Shown: positions 47,712 through 59,303 of the stretch, in pieces
Position numbering within the stretch: position 1 is the stretch's first letter
How the letters are laid out: every line of letters begins with the position of its first letter
From: Castanea sativa
Taxonomy: Eukaryota; Streptophyta; Magnoliopsida; Fagales; Fagaceae
DNA: 64,000 nt
NCBI RefSeq assembly: GCF_040712315.1
Contig: NC_134023.1
Span: 69,166,757-69,230,756 of the forward strand
Direction: 5' to 3'
Made by a program: the position numbers and the translations under genes
The notes under the pieces: generated by a model
What the model was told of the DNA's origin: nothing
Database searches by the model: none
The model's input: the letters and a program-made list of their open reading frames with translations, nothing else

Positions 47712-48444
47712 TGTAACGTCCCAGTCAATCAGACAAAAAAAGAAAGAAAGTAAAAGTCAGATTTTTAGTGGACCACATGTGCCCCACCTAACCCAATAAT
47801 CCCCCACCACTCATTTTCACACCATCCCTTTTCTCTCTTTTGGCGGGCCATCTCTTTTCTTCCTTTCATTTTCTTTCTTTTCTCTTTACTTAAACACACA
47901 CTCACTTCCACACTCACCCACCGAACTCCACTCCAAACCACCATCTCACCATCATTTTCCGACAAGATCACCAGAAACTTTTGAGAACCCATAAGCACCT
48001 TCACCCTTTTTTTGAGGTAAAAATTTCTAATCTTTTTGGTGGGTTTTACACTTTTGCTTGAGGTTATTTTTATCTAAGCTTTAATAATGATACCCATGTG
48101 ATTTATGAGTATTGGAAGTGATATTTATGTGTTTGTATGTATGAATTTTGTATTGGTGGAATTATTTGATGAGTGTGTATATGGTTTGTGCTAATTCCTA
48201 AATTGTAGCTAGATACAATTTCAAACTCTATGCTTATTGTGATAGGTTAACTTGATATTGTTTAGGTTCTAGCTAATCTCCTTGGAGCTTGGAGAATTAG
48301 GCTTTTGCGGTTGCGAGGTAAGTAGCTTTTTAATGGAATTTTTGAAAAATAACCATATTGCATAAATGTTGTTTTTGGGTTAGACACGCTTTTGGAAACT
48401 ACCTATGAAAATTACATTTTCCTAAAAACTATTGTGTCGTAACC

Positions 48445-48511
<67 letters not shown>

Positions 48512-48869
48512 GCATCATATTTGGTATTGCATTTGGGGAAATGCATGAATTGTTGACATGAAAAAATGAGCATCTTTTATTTAATCTTTGATAAGAAAAT
48601 CATGGATTTTATGTTGTATTGGAAAATTTAAAGATGCTTATCTTGTCTTAGTACTTGAGAAATTGATAGAAAATATTTTTGACAAGAATGAAGTTGAAAA
48701 CCTTACAAACTTTGTAGAAGTTGGACTATTTAAGGTTTTTCTGAAACTACATAGATATAAACTGTGTATTTTAAAGTAATGTAACATGTGAGCTTTATGT
48801 GGTTTTAACAACATACCATGTGTGATTTTCCGGTGATCACCCGGTTTGGTTTTCGTAGTCTTTATTACA
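47712..48869. mobile_element. Possible LTR (TGTAACG...ATTACA), unpaired
   Basis: Begins TGTAACGTCCC and ends TTATTACA, a matching short inverted terminus of LTR type. The interior has a gcgaggtaagtagc block and a (TA)n tract at 48449-48508. Flanking pentamers do not match (agagt and aggga) and no primer-binding site follows, so it may be truncated or a coincidence. Confidence 0.4.
48449..48508. repeat. (TA)n microsatellite
   Basis: About 30 TA units. Confidence 0.95.
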
Positions 48870-48879
48870 AGGGAATCAA

Positions 48880-49100
48880 ATCTAGGTCAGTGCCCTTTCC
48901 ACTTTGAATGACGCATTCTTCCCTTCTGCCCATGGGGGGAAGAGGTTCTTTGATTGTGTGTGGGTGAGGCTGCTGTCCATGGGGCTAAAGGGCCACATGC
49001 AAAAGAGGTCCTATTTGACGCGCTCTCTGCTGCCCATTGGGGGGAGAGAAAAACCTTAAGGGTATGGGCGAGGCTGCTGTCCATGGGGCCAAGAGTCTGC
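48880..49100. repeat. Two imperfect direct repeats of about 104 bp
   Basis: The exact 20-mer gaggctgctgtccatggggc lies at 48966 and again at 49070, each preceded by tgccca.tggggggaga-like sequence. Located immediately before the Tat pol homology. Origin unknown. Confidence 0.6.
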
Positions 49101-49153
49101 ATACTAGAGAGAACAATATCATGCCAGTTGTGAATGAGTGGATCCCCTAACTG

Positions 49154-52100
49154 GTCTTCCAGGTCGGCATACTTTTGCCACACCAAGAGAAGATCGAATT
49201 GTTAGAATTTCTGAAGGACAATATTGATGTTTTTGCGTGGGATCCTTACGAAGCTCCGGGCGTCGATCCGAACTTCATTTGTCATCATTTAAATGTCAAC
49301 CCAGCTATTGTTCCGAGAAGGCAGCCACCTTGGCGTTCTTCCAGAGAACATTCCGAGGCTGTGAAGGAAGAGGTGCTTAAACTCAAAAGGGCTGGGGCTA
49401 TCAAAGAAGTTTTCTACCCCGAATGGTTGGCCCATACAGTTGTTGTTAAAAAGAAGAACGGAACGTGGAGGGTATGTGTGGACTTTACTGATCTGAACAA
49501 GGCCTGTCCCAAAGATTCGTTCCCAATGCCGCGTATTGATCAACTGGTGGATGCCACTGTCGGACATCCTCGGATGAGTTTTTTGGACGCCTTTCAGGGT
49601 TACCACCAGATTCCCTTGGCATTGGAGGATCAGGAGAAAACTGCCTTCATTACACCGACGGGGAATTATCATTATAAAGTTATGCCATTTGGGTTGAAAA
49701 ATGCTGGGGCTACCTACCAAAGGATGATGACTAGAATGTTCGAACAGCAACTGGGGAAGACCGTTGAAGTATATGTGGATGATATGGTGGTTAAGAGCAA
49801 AACAATACCCTCACACGTGAGAGATCTAGCCGATACCTTCCAAGTGCTAAGAAAGTACAAACTGCGCCTTAACGCCTCAAAGTGCTCTTTTGGCGTGGGA
49901 TCCGGAAAGTTTTTGGGATACATGATTACCCACAGAGGCATCGAGGTGAACCCAGCACAGGTCAAGGCTATTCAGAATTTGCAGCCGCCTCGGAACCCAA
50001 AAGAGATCCAGAAATTGACCGGAATGATTGCTGCATTGAATAGATTTATCTCTCGGTCAGCTGACCGGTGCCGTCCTTTCTTCCAATTGTTGAATAAATG
50101 GAAAGGGTTCCAATGGACCGAGGACTGCGCGTTAGCTTTCCAACAACTCAAGCAATATCTTTCTCGGCCGCCCATTTTGTCTCGCCCCGAGGCGGAAGAG
50201 GTCTTGTTTGCTTATCTGGCAGTGGCTGTCCACGCAGTCAGCCTGGTCCTTATAAGGAATGAAAGTGGGGTGCAAAGACCGGTCTACTACGTTAGTAAGT
50301 CTTTGAATGAGGCCGAGGTGCGCTATCTGCCCTTGGAAAAAGCGCTTCTGGTCGTAGTCCACGCCACGCGTAAACTTCCTCATTATTTCCAGTCTCACAC
50401 TGTGGTGGTTCTGACCCAATTGCCTCTCAAAGCGGTGCTACGCAGCGCCGATTACTCTGGTAGGGTGGCAAAGTGGGGAACCATTTTAGGAGCTTTTGAC
50501 GTTAAATACAAGCCTCGCACCTCGGTGAAGGGTCAGGTCCTCGCTGACTTGGTGGCAGAGTTTACTGAACCATTGCTAGAAGAAACTCTAAAAGAAGCAC
50601 ACATGGATGGAAAATCAGTTGGAGTGATCACGGCCGCAATGTCCTCGGCTTGGAAAGTGTATGTGGATGGGGCTGCTAATCAGAGAGGGTTTGGTGTTGG
50701 ACTTGTTCTAATGTTCCCTGAAGGAATTGTCTTCGAAAAATCTTTAAGATTGGCCTTCTCGGCTACTAACAATGAGGCCGAGTATGAAGCAGTCTTGGTA
50801 GGCATGCAGATGGTACGTAGGATGGGTGGACGGGAAATCCATGTGTTCTCGGACTCTCAGTTAGTGGTCGGCCAAGTCATGGGGACCATGGAGGCTAGAG
50901 ACCCCAGAATGCAGGAATATTTGGCCCAGGTCAAACGTCAGCAAGCTGAATTTGACTCCTTTGCCTTAGCTCACGCCTCTAGGAGTGGAAACACTCATGC
51001 CGATTCTTTGGCTACGTTGGCAACTTCCTCGGTTTAGGACTTGCCTAGGGTTATCCTCGTGGAGGATTTGTTGGAGCCAACTCTTACCCCCGTCAATACG
51101 GCTCACATCCATCCAATAAGGCCTGGACCTAGTTGGATCGACCCGGTCATATCTTTTCTTAAGAATGATATCCTTCCTGAGGACAAATCTGAAGCAGATA
51201 AGATACGTCGAAAGGCGTCACGTTTCTGGTTGTCCGAGGACCAGAAACTGTACAAACGATCCTTCTCAGGACCGTACTTGTTATGTGTACACCCTGAATC
51301 AACGGAAGCATTACTGGAGGAACTGCATGAGGGAATTTGTGGAAGCCACACTGGGGGAAGATCCTTAGCCCATAGAGCTCTGACTCAAGGTTATTGGTGG
51401 CCTAACATGCAGAGAGAGGCTCAGGACTATGCCAGAAAATGTGATCAATGCCAGAGGTTCGCCCCTAATATCCATCAACCTGGTGGGGTTCTTAACCCTC
51501 TCTCCAGTCCTTGGCCCTTTGCCCAATGGGGATTGGATATAGTGGGGCCGTTTCCGAGAGCTGCACGAAACAAAAGATGGCTTCTTGTGGGAACAGATTA
51601 TTTCACTAAATGGGTTGAGGCCGAGCCCTTAGCAAATATTAGAGACGTTGATTCCAAGAAGTTTGTGTGGAAAAATATTGTCACCAGGTTCGGTATACCA
51701 CACACACTTATCTCAGACAATGGCGTTCAATTTGACAGTAAGGCCTTTAGGCAATATTGTGGTGACATGGGTATCATAAATAGGTACTCCACCCCAGCTT
51801 ATCCTCAGGGAAATGGGCAAGCCGAGGCCGTTAACAAGGTCATAGTCAGTGGGCTCAAGAAGAGGTTGGACGATGCGAAAGGCAGGTGGGTAGAAGAGCT
51901 CCCTCATGTTCTGTGGACGTATCGGACCACACCGCGTAGGTCCACGGGAGAAACGCCATTCTCTATGACTTATGGAGCCGAGGCGGTGATACCCCTGGAA
52001 TCTGGCTTTCCTACCCTGAAGACGAGTTCTTTTAACCCCGAGAATAACAATGGACTCCTGGAGAAAAGTCTTGATTTACTCAAGGAACGACGCGAGGCAG

Positions 52101-52372
52101 CTATGGTCCAAATGGCTTATTATCAACAGAAGCTAAAACGGGGATATGATGCCCACGTGAAACTAAGACCACTTGCACCTGGTGATCTTGTACTAAGGAA
52201 AGTTGTAGGCACTTCTAAGAACCCAGCTTGGGGTAAGCTGGGACCCAACTGGGAAGGCCCCTATCGCATTGTTTCAGTAGCAGGCATAGGGTCATATCGG
52301 CTAGCTGACCTAGATGAAAGGATTGTGCCACGCCCATGGAATGTAAATAATCTTAGAAGGTATTATTATTAA
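49154..52372 (+). CDS. Tat-type pol: RT, RNase H, second RNase H, integrase, one in-frame stop
   Basis: Homology runs in frame from FQVGILLPHQEK onward, after a stop at 49148. RT: DVFAWDPYEAPG, VDFTDLNKACPKDSFP, FLDAFQGYHQI, catalytic YVDDMVV. The first RNase H (FAYLAVAVHAVSLVL) lacks the usual first Asp. A second RNase H (WKVYVDGAANQRG, NNEAEYEA, VFSDSQLV, GNTHADSLA) keeps the D-E-D-D set. A TAG at 51035-51037 then interrupts the frame, and integrase continues in the same frame: an HHCC zinc motif (LHEGICGSH, CDQC), the DDE residues in GLDIVGPFP, ISDNGVQFD and PQGNGQAEAVNK, and a GPYRIVSV C-terminal domain without a chromodomain. The protein would copy and integrate the element. Without gag, protease and 5' LTR it cannot be autonomous. 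Confidence 0.92.
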
Positions 52373-52440
52373 TAAAATGTGCTTTTGTCAGTTAATATTT
52401 CAAAGTTATGAGTATCTCTGACGCTTGTAGCTACTGTTCT

Positions 52441-53400
52441 TAAGAATCAAACAGAAACTTGGTTAAGTGTCGTCCTCGGACCACAAACCTTGTGGAAATT
52501 GATATCTTGTCATTTGTTAAACAGAACCTTAGTTATGCCGGGTCCTCGGACCTCCTACTTTGGGAAAATTAACATTTGAAGTTACAATCCTTAAGAATCA
52601 AACAGAAACTTGGTTAAGTGTCGTCCTCGGACCGCAAACCTTGTGGAAATTGATATCTTGTCATTTGTTAAACAGAACCTTAGTTATGCCGGGTCCTCGG
52701 ACCTCCTACTTTGGGAAAATTAACATTTGAAGTTACAATCCTTAAGAATCAAACAGAAACTTGGTTAAGTGTCGTCCTCGGACCACAAACCTTGTGGAAA
52801 TTGATATCTTGTCATTTGTTAAACAGAACCTTAGTTATGCCGGGTCCTCGGACCTCCTACTTTGGGAAAATTAACATTTGAAGTTACAATCCTTAAGAAT
52901 CAAACAGAAACTTGGTTAAGTGTCGTCCTCGGACCGCAAACCTTGTGGAAATTGATATCTTGTCATTTGTTAAACAGAACCTTAGTTATGCCGGGTCCTC
53001 GGACCTCCTACTTTGGGAAAATTAACATTTGAAGTTACAATCCTTAAGAATCAAACAGAAACTTGGTTAAGTGTCGTCCTCAGACCACAAACCTTGTGGA
53101 AATTGATATCTTGTCATTTGTTAAACAGAACCTTAGTTATGCCGGGTCCTCGGACCTCCTACTTTGGAAAAATTAACATTTGAAGTTACAATCCTTAAGA
53201 ATCAAACAGAAACTTGGTTAAGTGTCGTCCTCGGACCGCAAACCTTGTGGAAATTGATATCTTGTCATTTGTTAAACAGAACCTTAGTTATGCCGGGTCC
53301 TCGGACCTCCTACTTTGGGAAAATTAACATTTAAAGTTACTGATCTTAAGAATCAAATAGGAAATTGGTTAAGTCTTGTCCTCGGACCACAAACTTGATT
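52441..53400 (+). repeat. 151-bp tandem array in the Tat 3' untranslated region
   Basis: Six full units start at 52441, 52592, 52743, 52894, 53045 and 53196, exactly 151 bp apart, with a diverged partial seventh from 53347. Units alternate at one site (ggaccAcaaacc, ggaccGcaaacc, A, G, A, G), so 302-bp dimers appear to be the amplified unit. Within each unit, two halves of about 75 bp share aaacagaa.cttagtta-like sequence, gtcctcggac and a ggaaattgat/ggaaaattaac block. Confidence 0.95.
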
Positions 53401-53887
53401 AAAGTTAATTTCTTATTGCGTCTGGAAATTAGTGCCTTACTGGTCATTAACTCGTATCTTAAGTTCTATATCTTTAAGCGTTAAGCAAATTTATGTAAGG
53501 AATGGTCCTCGGATCTTACATCCTACTAAAAACAATACCACACATTATAAGGGTTTAATCGTTATATGAGGTCTTTTTTTTTTAACCAAGGCATTGTTTA
53601 AAATATCTCAACCATGTCATCTGCTGTTAAGTTTTTAATACTAAAACATGCGCATGACTGCGTGGAGGTTATGATTGTGCAATCCTTGGAGTTAGATTTG
53701 TTTACTCTGACCTTTTTTTTTTTTAGCTATGTACTAATGGGAAACTTTTGCGACAAGTACAAAAAGAATAAAGTAAAAACAGATACAACACGAGTGAAAA
53801 TCAAACAAAATTGTTCTTCATTAATCATTTAGCTATACATTACATATTAAGTCTGAATATAGAGAAAGAGAAGTCCTAAGCTAGGTC

Positions 53888-56765
53888 CTAAGCTTTTGGA
53901 GGAGGATCTTGCTGAGAAGTGCTGGTTGCCTCGGTCTCTTTCAGCTCCAACTCAAAAGGAAACAGAACTTGTTTTCCTTTGTCTGCTGCCTTCGTTGGAG
54001 GGACATTGGATTCTATGGTTTGGCTCAGGCCCTTCTCGGCATCCCCGCCTCCTTCCTTTTCTTTATTGGAACCTGAAGGTTCTGTAGAATCTGGAATTAG
54101 CTTTGGGACCATGGGAGGAAGAGCAGGAAGAGTTGTTTCAGGGGTAGGAGCAGCAGCAGCAGGAGCCTCTTCAATCTCCTGTATCTCCAGGGGAAGCCAA
54201 ACATTCTCGGACTTCCTCAGCTCCGAGGCTAGAGGAACTCCTGCTATGTTTAGAGCTTCCCCCCAGACTTTCTGACAGTACTCCCGGCACAAGGCCGCGA
54301 AAGCCTCTGTCAGCTGCTCCTCGGTGGCACCTACCCCTTCCTCGTAACTCGCCTGCTTGGCAGCTTCTAAAGAGCGTTGAAATGTGCCGGCTTCTTCCTT
54401 CATCAGCGCAAGTTCCTTTTCCAAATCCGAGCGTTCCCTTTGGACTCGGGAGAGCTCGTCATCTTTTTCATGAAGGAGCTTGCGCTGCCCTTCTATCTGG
54501 GTCTTCATGGTCTTCAGGTTCGCCTCGGCCCCATTCCTCTCTCTTTTTAGCTCAGCCACCTCAGAGATAAGCTTCTCATTTTCAGCAATGGCCGTGCCTA
54601 AGGACTTCTCAGTCTCCATCCGAATTTCAAGCTCTGTTCTGGCCTTCTTTCTAGTATCTTCTATAAACTTCTCGGCCATGAAGACTTCCTGAACGGCCTG
54701 CAATAAAGTGTGAGGAAATTAGGTATAGCAAGACACTCATGAATAATCCAATGCTGTTAAAAATGTAATCTTCCTGAAAGGTTAAACTTACCAGGGCTAG
54801 ATCCCTTTTTAGAGACAGGAATAATTGAGGTTGGCTCATCCTCTCCAAGGTCTCCATATCTTTCGGCAGCAGAAGAGGGCGTTCCAACACTTCTGCCAAG
54901 TGATGGGCATGACCTTGCTGGACCGCCCTGATACTGGACTGGCAGGAGATAGGTGCGCCGTCCAGCCTTAAGTCAGGGGACCAGGTGGCCGGTGCTCGGC
55001 GCACTTCGGCCACGTCCCTGATCTCCCCGCTTTCAACTGAGTGGGCCCTGCCTTTGCCTTTATCCAGCTTCTGCTGCTGAACGGGTGGCGGGGGTTGTCG
55101 CAGTTTCTTTGGTTCCTTGCTGCCTATCCCCTCGGCCTCCCCCTTTCTTTTCTTTTTGGGATCCTCGGCTGGAAGTTTTGGCTCAGCTGGAGGAGGGGGA
55201 GGTGGCAAAGATGGAAGAGCTTGGGACCCCCCCGTTTTTCTCTCAACAACCTTCGCAGCTCTCTTGGTTAGGAGATCCTGCATCCTGTCCATATCCTCCT
55301 CGGATTCGTCCTCTGGTCGGGCAACGACTAACCCTGCAATTCCAGAGGCCTCAGTGGCTTCTTCTTCCTCGTCAGAGAGTACGACGAACTGGTTCCCTCG
55401 AGGTCTTTCAGTGTCTTCAAGTTGGAACTGTTCTATCTCCTCGTCTAGCGTGTGTGAAGAAGACACCTGCTCTTCTGGAACAACAGTTGCCTGAGAGTGC
55501 ACGACGAGGGGAATTGCCGCTATGGGCTGTGTGTACAAAACGGTGTGAGGGGCGTCAGGGAGATCGTGGTTGTCCAAAAAGTGGGGTCGGGCTACGTTTA
55601 TCTTCCTTCGCCTTCGGTCACCCGCGACTATGGCGTTTTCTATCTCCTGGAAGTCCGAAGAAATGGGAGTGTACCCCAGAATCAGATGAGCAGCCCTGAG
55701 TTGTAGGTCCTCGCTGACAAACACCTCGGAGCGCAGTACTTGGTTGAGATCTGCAACGTTGCAGTGGCTTAAGCGTGGGCGCACGTGTTGCTTATCTGCA
55801 AAAGAAGACACCAAATCAAACGAACATGGTCAGATTCACAAAAGATAGCAAAAGCTACCCAACCTACTAGATCCTTTACATAAAAATAAGGGTAAAAAGC
55901 TTCTTAATAGAATAGCTTGATCGACCACCATCCTTACTTCCCCGCTTTGGTTAGGGAAGGCATTAAGTTGGTTGATCACTGTTCGCCTCATCAGTGTAAA
56001 GCATAACATGAAACGGATATCAAATCAGCGATTGTTTGGGTTGCTGTGGGAACAACATATAATAAACCTAAATAAACGTGAATACATGTGAATACGCATT
56101 TTTGTGAGTGCTAGAGGAGTTTGTGCGGGGGGGAGGTTAATCCTAAGGTGTCGCACCTGGATCTCCCCACTCAACTGGGCAGTGGAGGCCGTCGTGCCAG
56201 TTCCCAGAGACGATCAGGTAGTCATCCTTCATGCCTTTGTTGGATTTGGGCAGACAGGAGATTAGCCTAACTACGCTGGAGTGGGATTTAATGTAGTAAC
56301 CTACGTTGGAGAGTTTATGGGACTCGTACAGAAAGACGACATCGTGCCAGGTGAGGTTTAGACCCATTTGCTCGTTTAGAGCATCGACGCTACCCAAAAC
56401 TCTAAAAACGTTTGGGAGGCACTGATCGGGACACAACCGGTGGTTGCGAAGGTACTCCCTAGTTACAGGCTTCATTGGGAGGGTCATCCCACCCTCTACA
56501 AAGGCTATCATTGGGATGATAATCTCTCCCTCCTTTCTAGATCCGGCCACGGCTTCTGCCGGGCAATATTTTAAACCTACATCGCCGGGAATGTGATACT
56601 TGGCTCTGAAGCCTTCCATTCCAGCGGCGGTATCAACTAGACACTTGAACTTTCCTATCAAATATGAACGAAAGACTAAACTCTAAAAGGGAAAAAGTCT
56701 ACAAGTATAGCCGAGGACAAGATCCGAGGAGAAAAGGTTAAGAAAAGGAGAATCAAAAACTTACG
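53888..56765 (-). CDS. Antisense spliced gene inside the Tat retrotransposon
   Basis: Exons on the - strand are 56654-56157, 55795-54792 and 54697-53888. The junctions atccag|gtgcga to ttttgcag|ataag (phase 1, forming GAT) and ccctg|gtaagt to attgcag|gccg (phase 0) keep one frame to the stop, about 770 residues. A further donor (gattc|gtaagt at 56765) implies a short upstream exon, so the true start is unresolved. The first exon domain (MTLPMKPVTREYLRNHRL, PNVFRVL, VSGNWHDG) resembles the 'putative gypsy type transposon' (Transposase_28-like) family. The middle is disordered, with DEEEEA, PPPPPPAEP and a basic KKKRK nuclear-localisation-like motif. The last exon is a long coiled coil rich in E, K and R. 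Function is unknown; extra antisense ORFs are described in Tat elements. Confidence 0.8.
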
Positions 56766-57149
56766 AATCTCAAGTTGTGCAGAGTTCCACGGTTTTCTGC
56801 GGGTAAAGTATGTTTACTGATGTTTTGATGGGATTAGTCCCTGATGAATTAAATGAAGGCGCAGGTTCCCGAAGCGTCATGGTGTGCGGAAAGCGGCCTC
56901 GAAATTATATTTGTCCCGCCCAATTTTTCGTGAAATAACGAGGACCGTTGGATGCCCATCTCATCGTTGAACGTGGGGGACAAGATGTAACTCATAGTAA
57001 TAAATACGCGCGCTTTTGAAAATAAAACCGCCAAGTGGCGCCTTCTGGAACGCGAAACGGTTTTCACACGTGTGGTTATTTACAGAAAGTGTGGAGGAAG
57101 TCTTCGTTGAATCAAAACCCTATTTTTCTCCTCGGATGATGAAAAATAA

Positions 57150-57165
57150 AGTTTTGAGGGGCTAT
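57150..57165 (+). other. Polypurine-tract-like sequence before the 3' LTR
   Basis: The sequence aagttttgaggggctat abuts the TG of the LTR. A short G-rich purine run at this position is the usual plus-strand primer site. Confidence 0.55.
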
Positions 57166-57878
57166 TGTGGGGAGTAAAAGGACCCAAGTGGGCCTATGGG
57201 CCTTTGGGCTGTAACATGGAGGGCCGACCTGCTCCAGGATTAAACTCTATGAGTTGGCCCATACGCCGAGGGTCTGAGGATACAGCCGAGGGAGAGTTTC
57301 ACTTCGGACAGATCCAAGAGAACTCAAGATTTTATTATAAAGGTCAAGGCACAACTCTGGAAAGACTAATGGATAAAAGGGGACATCCTGAATCTTCTAG
57401 ATGCACCAGTATTAAAGAAAATATCAAGAGTAAAGGCTGCCACCTCCGCATTAAAGGCTCTGCACCTACCTCCCTGGCCGCATTAATGGGGAGGTGACCC
57501 CTGAACAGTGAGGTGAAAACTTCTAGTCACTGTTCAAAAAGTATCAGGGAAGGAAGTATAAAAGGGGGGTAAAGGCCAAAGAAATGGGGGGCAAAGGCCA
57601 AAGAAATGGGGGGCGGTAGCTAAGAAAGAAATTGAGAAATTTTAATCTTTAAGGAAGAAAGAGAAATACTAAAGAAGTAGTCCTCGGCTCGAGTCCGAGG
57701 AGATCCATTGCAATTATTGTTCGTTATTTACCTGTATTTGTTTATAAAAGCCTGTTATCGAGCTCCCAGTACTTCTAACCTAGGTTTCAAGCCCACACTC
57801 TACAAATTTTATTGTTTAAGGCTCATTGGGCCTGAGCCCGTGATTGTCTTCGGGTCCAGGTGCAATTGTGCACTTACA
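57166..57878 (+). mobile_element. Tat element 3' LTR
   Basis: 713 bp, TGTGGGGAG...CTTACA. Homologous over its length to the inverted solo LTR at 59304-60054 (shared ggccgacctgctc, ggcccatacgccgagg, ctggccgcattaatgggga, caggtgcaattgtgcactt). It has a TATA box at 57557. The start of segmental-duplication copy 2 follows directly. Confidence 0.88.
57557..57565 (+). promoter_or_regulatory. LTR TATA box
   Basis: tataaaagg in the middle of the LTR, the expected place for the U3 promoter. Confidence 0.6.
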
Positions 57879-58255
57879 AAACCAATAACAAAGAACAAAG
57901 ACACAAAAACATTGTTTTGTACATAGTAAATTACTAGACACAAACTACTATTATTTCTTACTACGTTATTAATGAAATCAATGTAAAATTATAAGAAAAA
58001 GGTGGTCAAGACTTTTAAAAGCCAAATATAAAATTGTGAAGAATATACTTTTTCCTTTTCCCTTAAGATTGAGGCCCAGGCACTTTTGGACCCCACCTGG
58101 CTTCACTGTATACAAAGGAGCTTTCTCGGATCATATTTATGCTTTTTTTAAAAAAGCAAAGAAGTTACATCCATTATTTGAGATGACCAAGACTTCTTTT
58201 ATTTTTGGTTTTTTTTTTTTTTTTCTATGTGAGAAACAAGATGACCAAAGACTTA

Positions 58256-58530
58256 GAGTCCGTTTGGATAGAACTTATTTTGCTGAAACTGAAAACTGAA
58301 AACTGAAAACACTGTAGCAAAATAATTTTTAAATGTGTGAATAGTACTGTGGGACCCATTTTTAATGAAAAAGTTGTTAAAAAGTGAAATTTGTGGGACC
58401 CATGAACAGTGCATTTGTGCACTGTTCATGGCTGAATAGTCAAACACTGCGGCTGGGTTAAAAAAAAAAAAAAAAAAAAAAGGGAAGCAAAACGTGGACG
58501 TGGGACGCAGACTTGGATCCAAACGCATTC
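58256..58530. mobile_element. MITE present only in duplication copy 2
   Basis: The ends GAGTCCGTTTGGATA and, on the other strand, AATGCGTTTGGATCC enclose 275 bp with no coding sequence and a poly(A/T) tract near 58460. Copy 1 (37222-37240) reads caaagactaagactctg without it; the extra sequence is 278 bp, implying a 3-bp duplication (CTA or a variant). A GAGTCCGTTTGGA end suggests a Harbinger- or hAT-type MITE. Confidence 0.8.
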
Positions 58531-58705
58531 TAAGACTCTGCTTCGTGGTGTCTTTCCACCCACTACAATGACAACCTTTTCTAAATAGAAAAGATAGAAG
58601 AAGATATTTTCTTTTCTTTTGATGAATGAATACTTACATTGAGAGAAGAAAAAAGAACCAATGACCTTGTGGATATACTTTTATGAAAGACATTTAACTT
58701 TTGGT

Positions 58706-58942
58706 TTATCTCATAATGTTTTTGCTTGAGTCCCATGATGTAAAATTATTTTCATCTATAAAGTTGATCACAGAAGCTTTGAGTTGTAAGAGAGCTATTC
58801 TCTCTTGCTCCCAGCAACCAAAGCACCCATTGAAATATAGTTGAGCAAAAACTAACACCACCAAAAAGCAAAAACTTCTCAACTCATCTAATTTTTCTTT
58901 TCCTGAATTTTCGTGACAAAAATAAGATAGAATTTTCTCCAA
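58706..58942 (-). pseudogene. RLP first-exon relic, copy 2
   Basis: Duplicate of 37389-37637, with FCFLVVLVFAQLYFNGCFG and [16 protein letters not shown]. It differs by a few substitutions. No further RLP exon follows. Confidence 0.8.
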
Positions 58943-59303
58943 ACAAAGTGTTCTTCAGTTAAAATAGCCACAAGCATGCTACATATTGAATGACACTAAC
59001 TAATTAGATTCATTATCATCTATCAATCTGTAATTTTTTTTTTCTGTAATAAATCAATTTTATAATAACTTAACATTTCCTATAAGAATATAAGATTACC
59101 TACACAATTGAAGACTTGGCGTCAATGGTGTCTTTCCACGATTCCACCCACCAACTTGACTTTTATCAACTTATTTTGTCAAATTAACCCAAACTAGACT
59201 CAAGGAATGACCCCTGGTTGTCGGAAGCTAAGACTTCTTTCTTATTTTTATTTTAATTTTTTGTGGGGAAAGGCTAAGAAATATAAGGAAGCATGTTTAG
59301 GGG

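Larger units (their letters stand above)
49150..57878 (+). mobile_element. 5'-truncated Tat-lineage Ty3/Gypsy retrotransposon
   Basis: Order on the + strand: pol from RT to integrase (49154-52372), tandem 151-bp repeats (52441-53400), an antisense spliced gene (53888-56765), a purine-rich stretch gttttgaggggctat, and a 3' LTR (57166-57878). Gag, protease and the 5' LTR are missing. A second, archaeal-type RNase H, the lack of a chromodomain and an extra antisense gene between integrase and 3' LTR are features described for the plant Tat lineage. The right flank is the start of segmental-duplication copy 2. Confidence 0.88.

Noticed and set aside
49289..50419. - strand frames opposite the Tat RT and RNase H
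   Set aside because: They mirror the pol reading frame and have no splice or domain support, unlike the antisense gene at 53888-56765.
53896..55706. + strand frames opposite the antisense gene
   Set aside because: No domain match; the - strand exons have in-phase splice sites and a coherent coiled-coil and disordered composition.
56849..57067. - strand frame of 72 codons upstream of the antisense gene
   Set aside because: It ends in a stop before the donor at 56765 and does not join in frame; more likely leader sequence, though a first exon here cannot be excluded.
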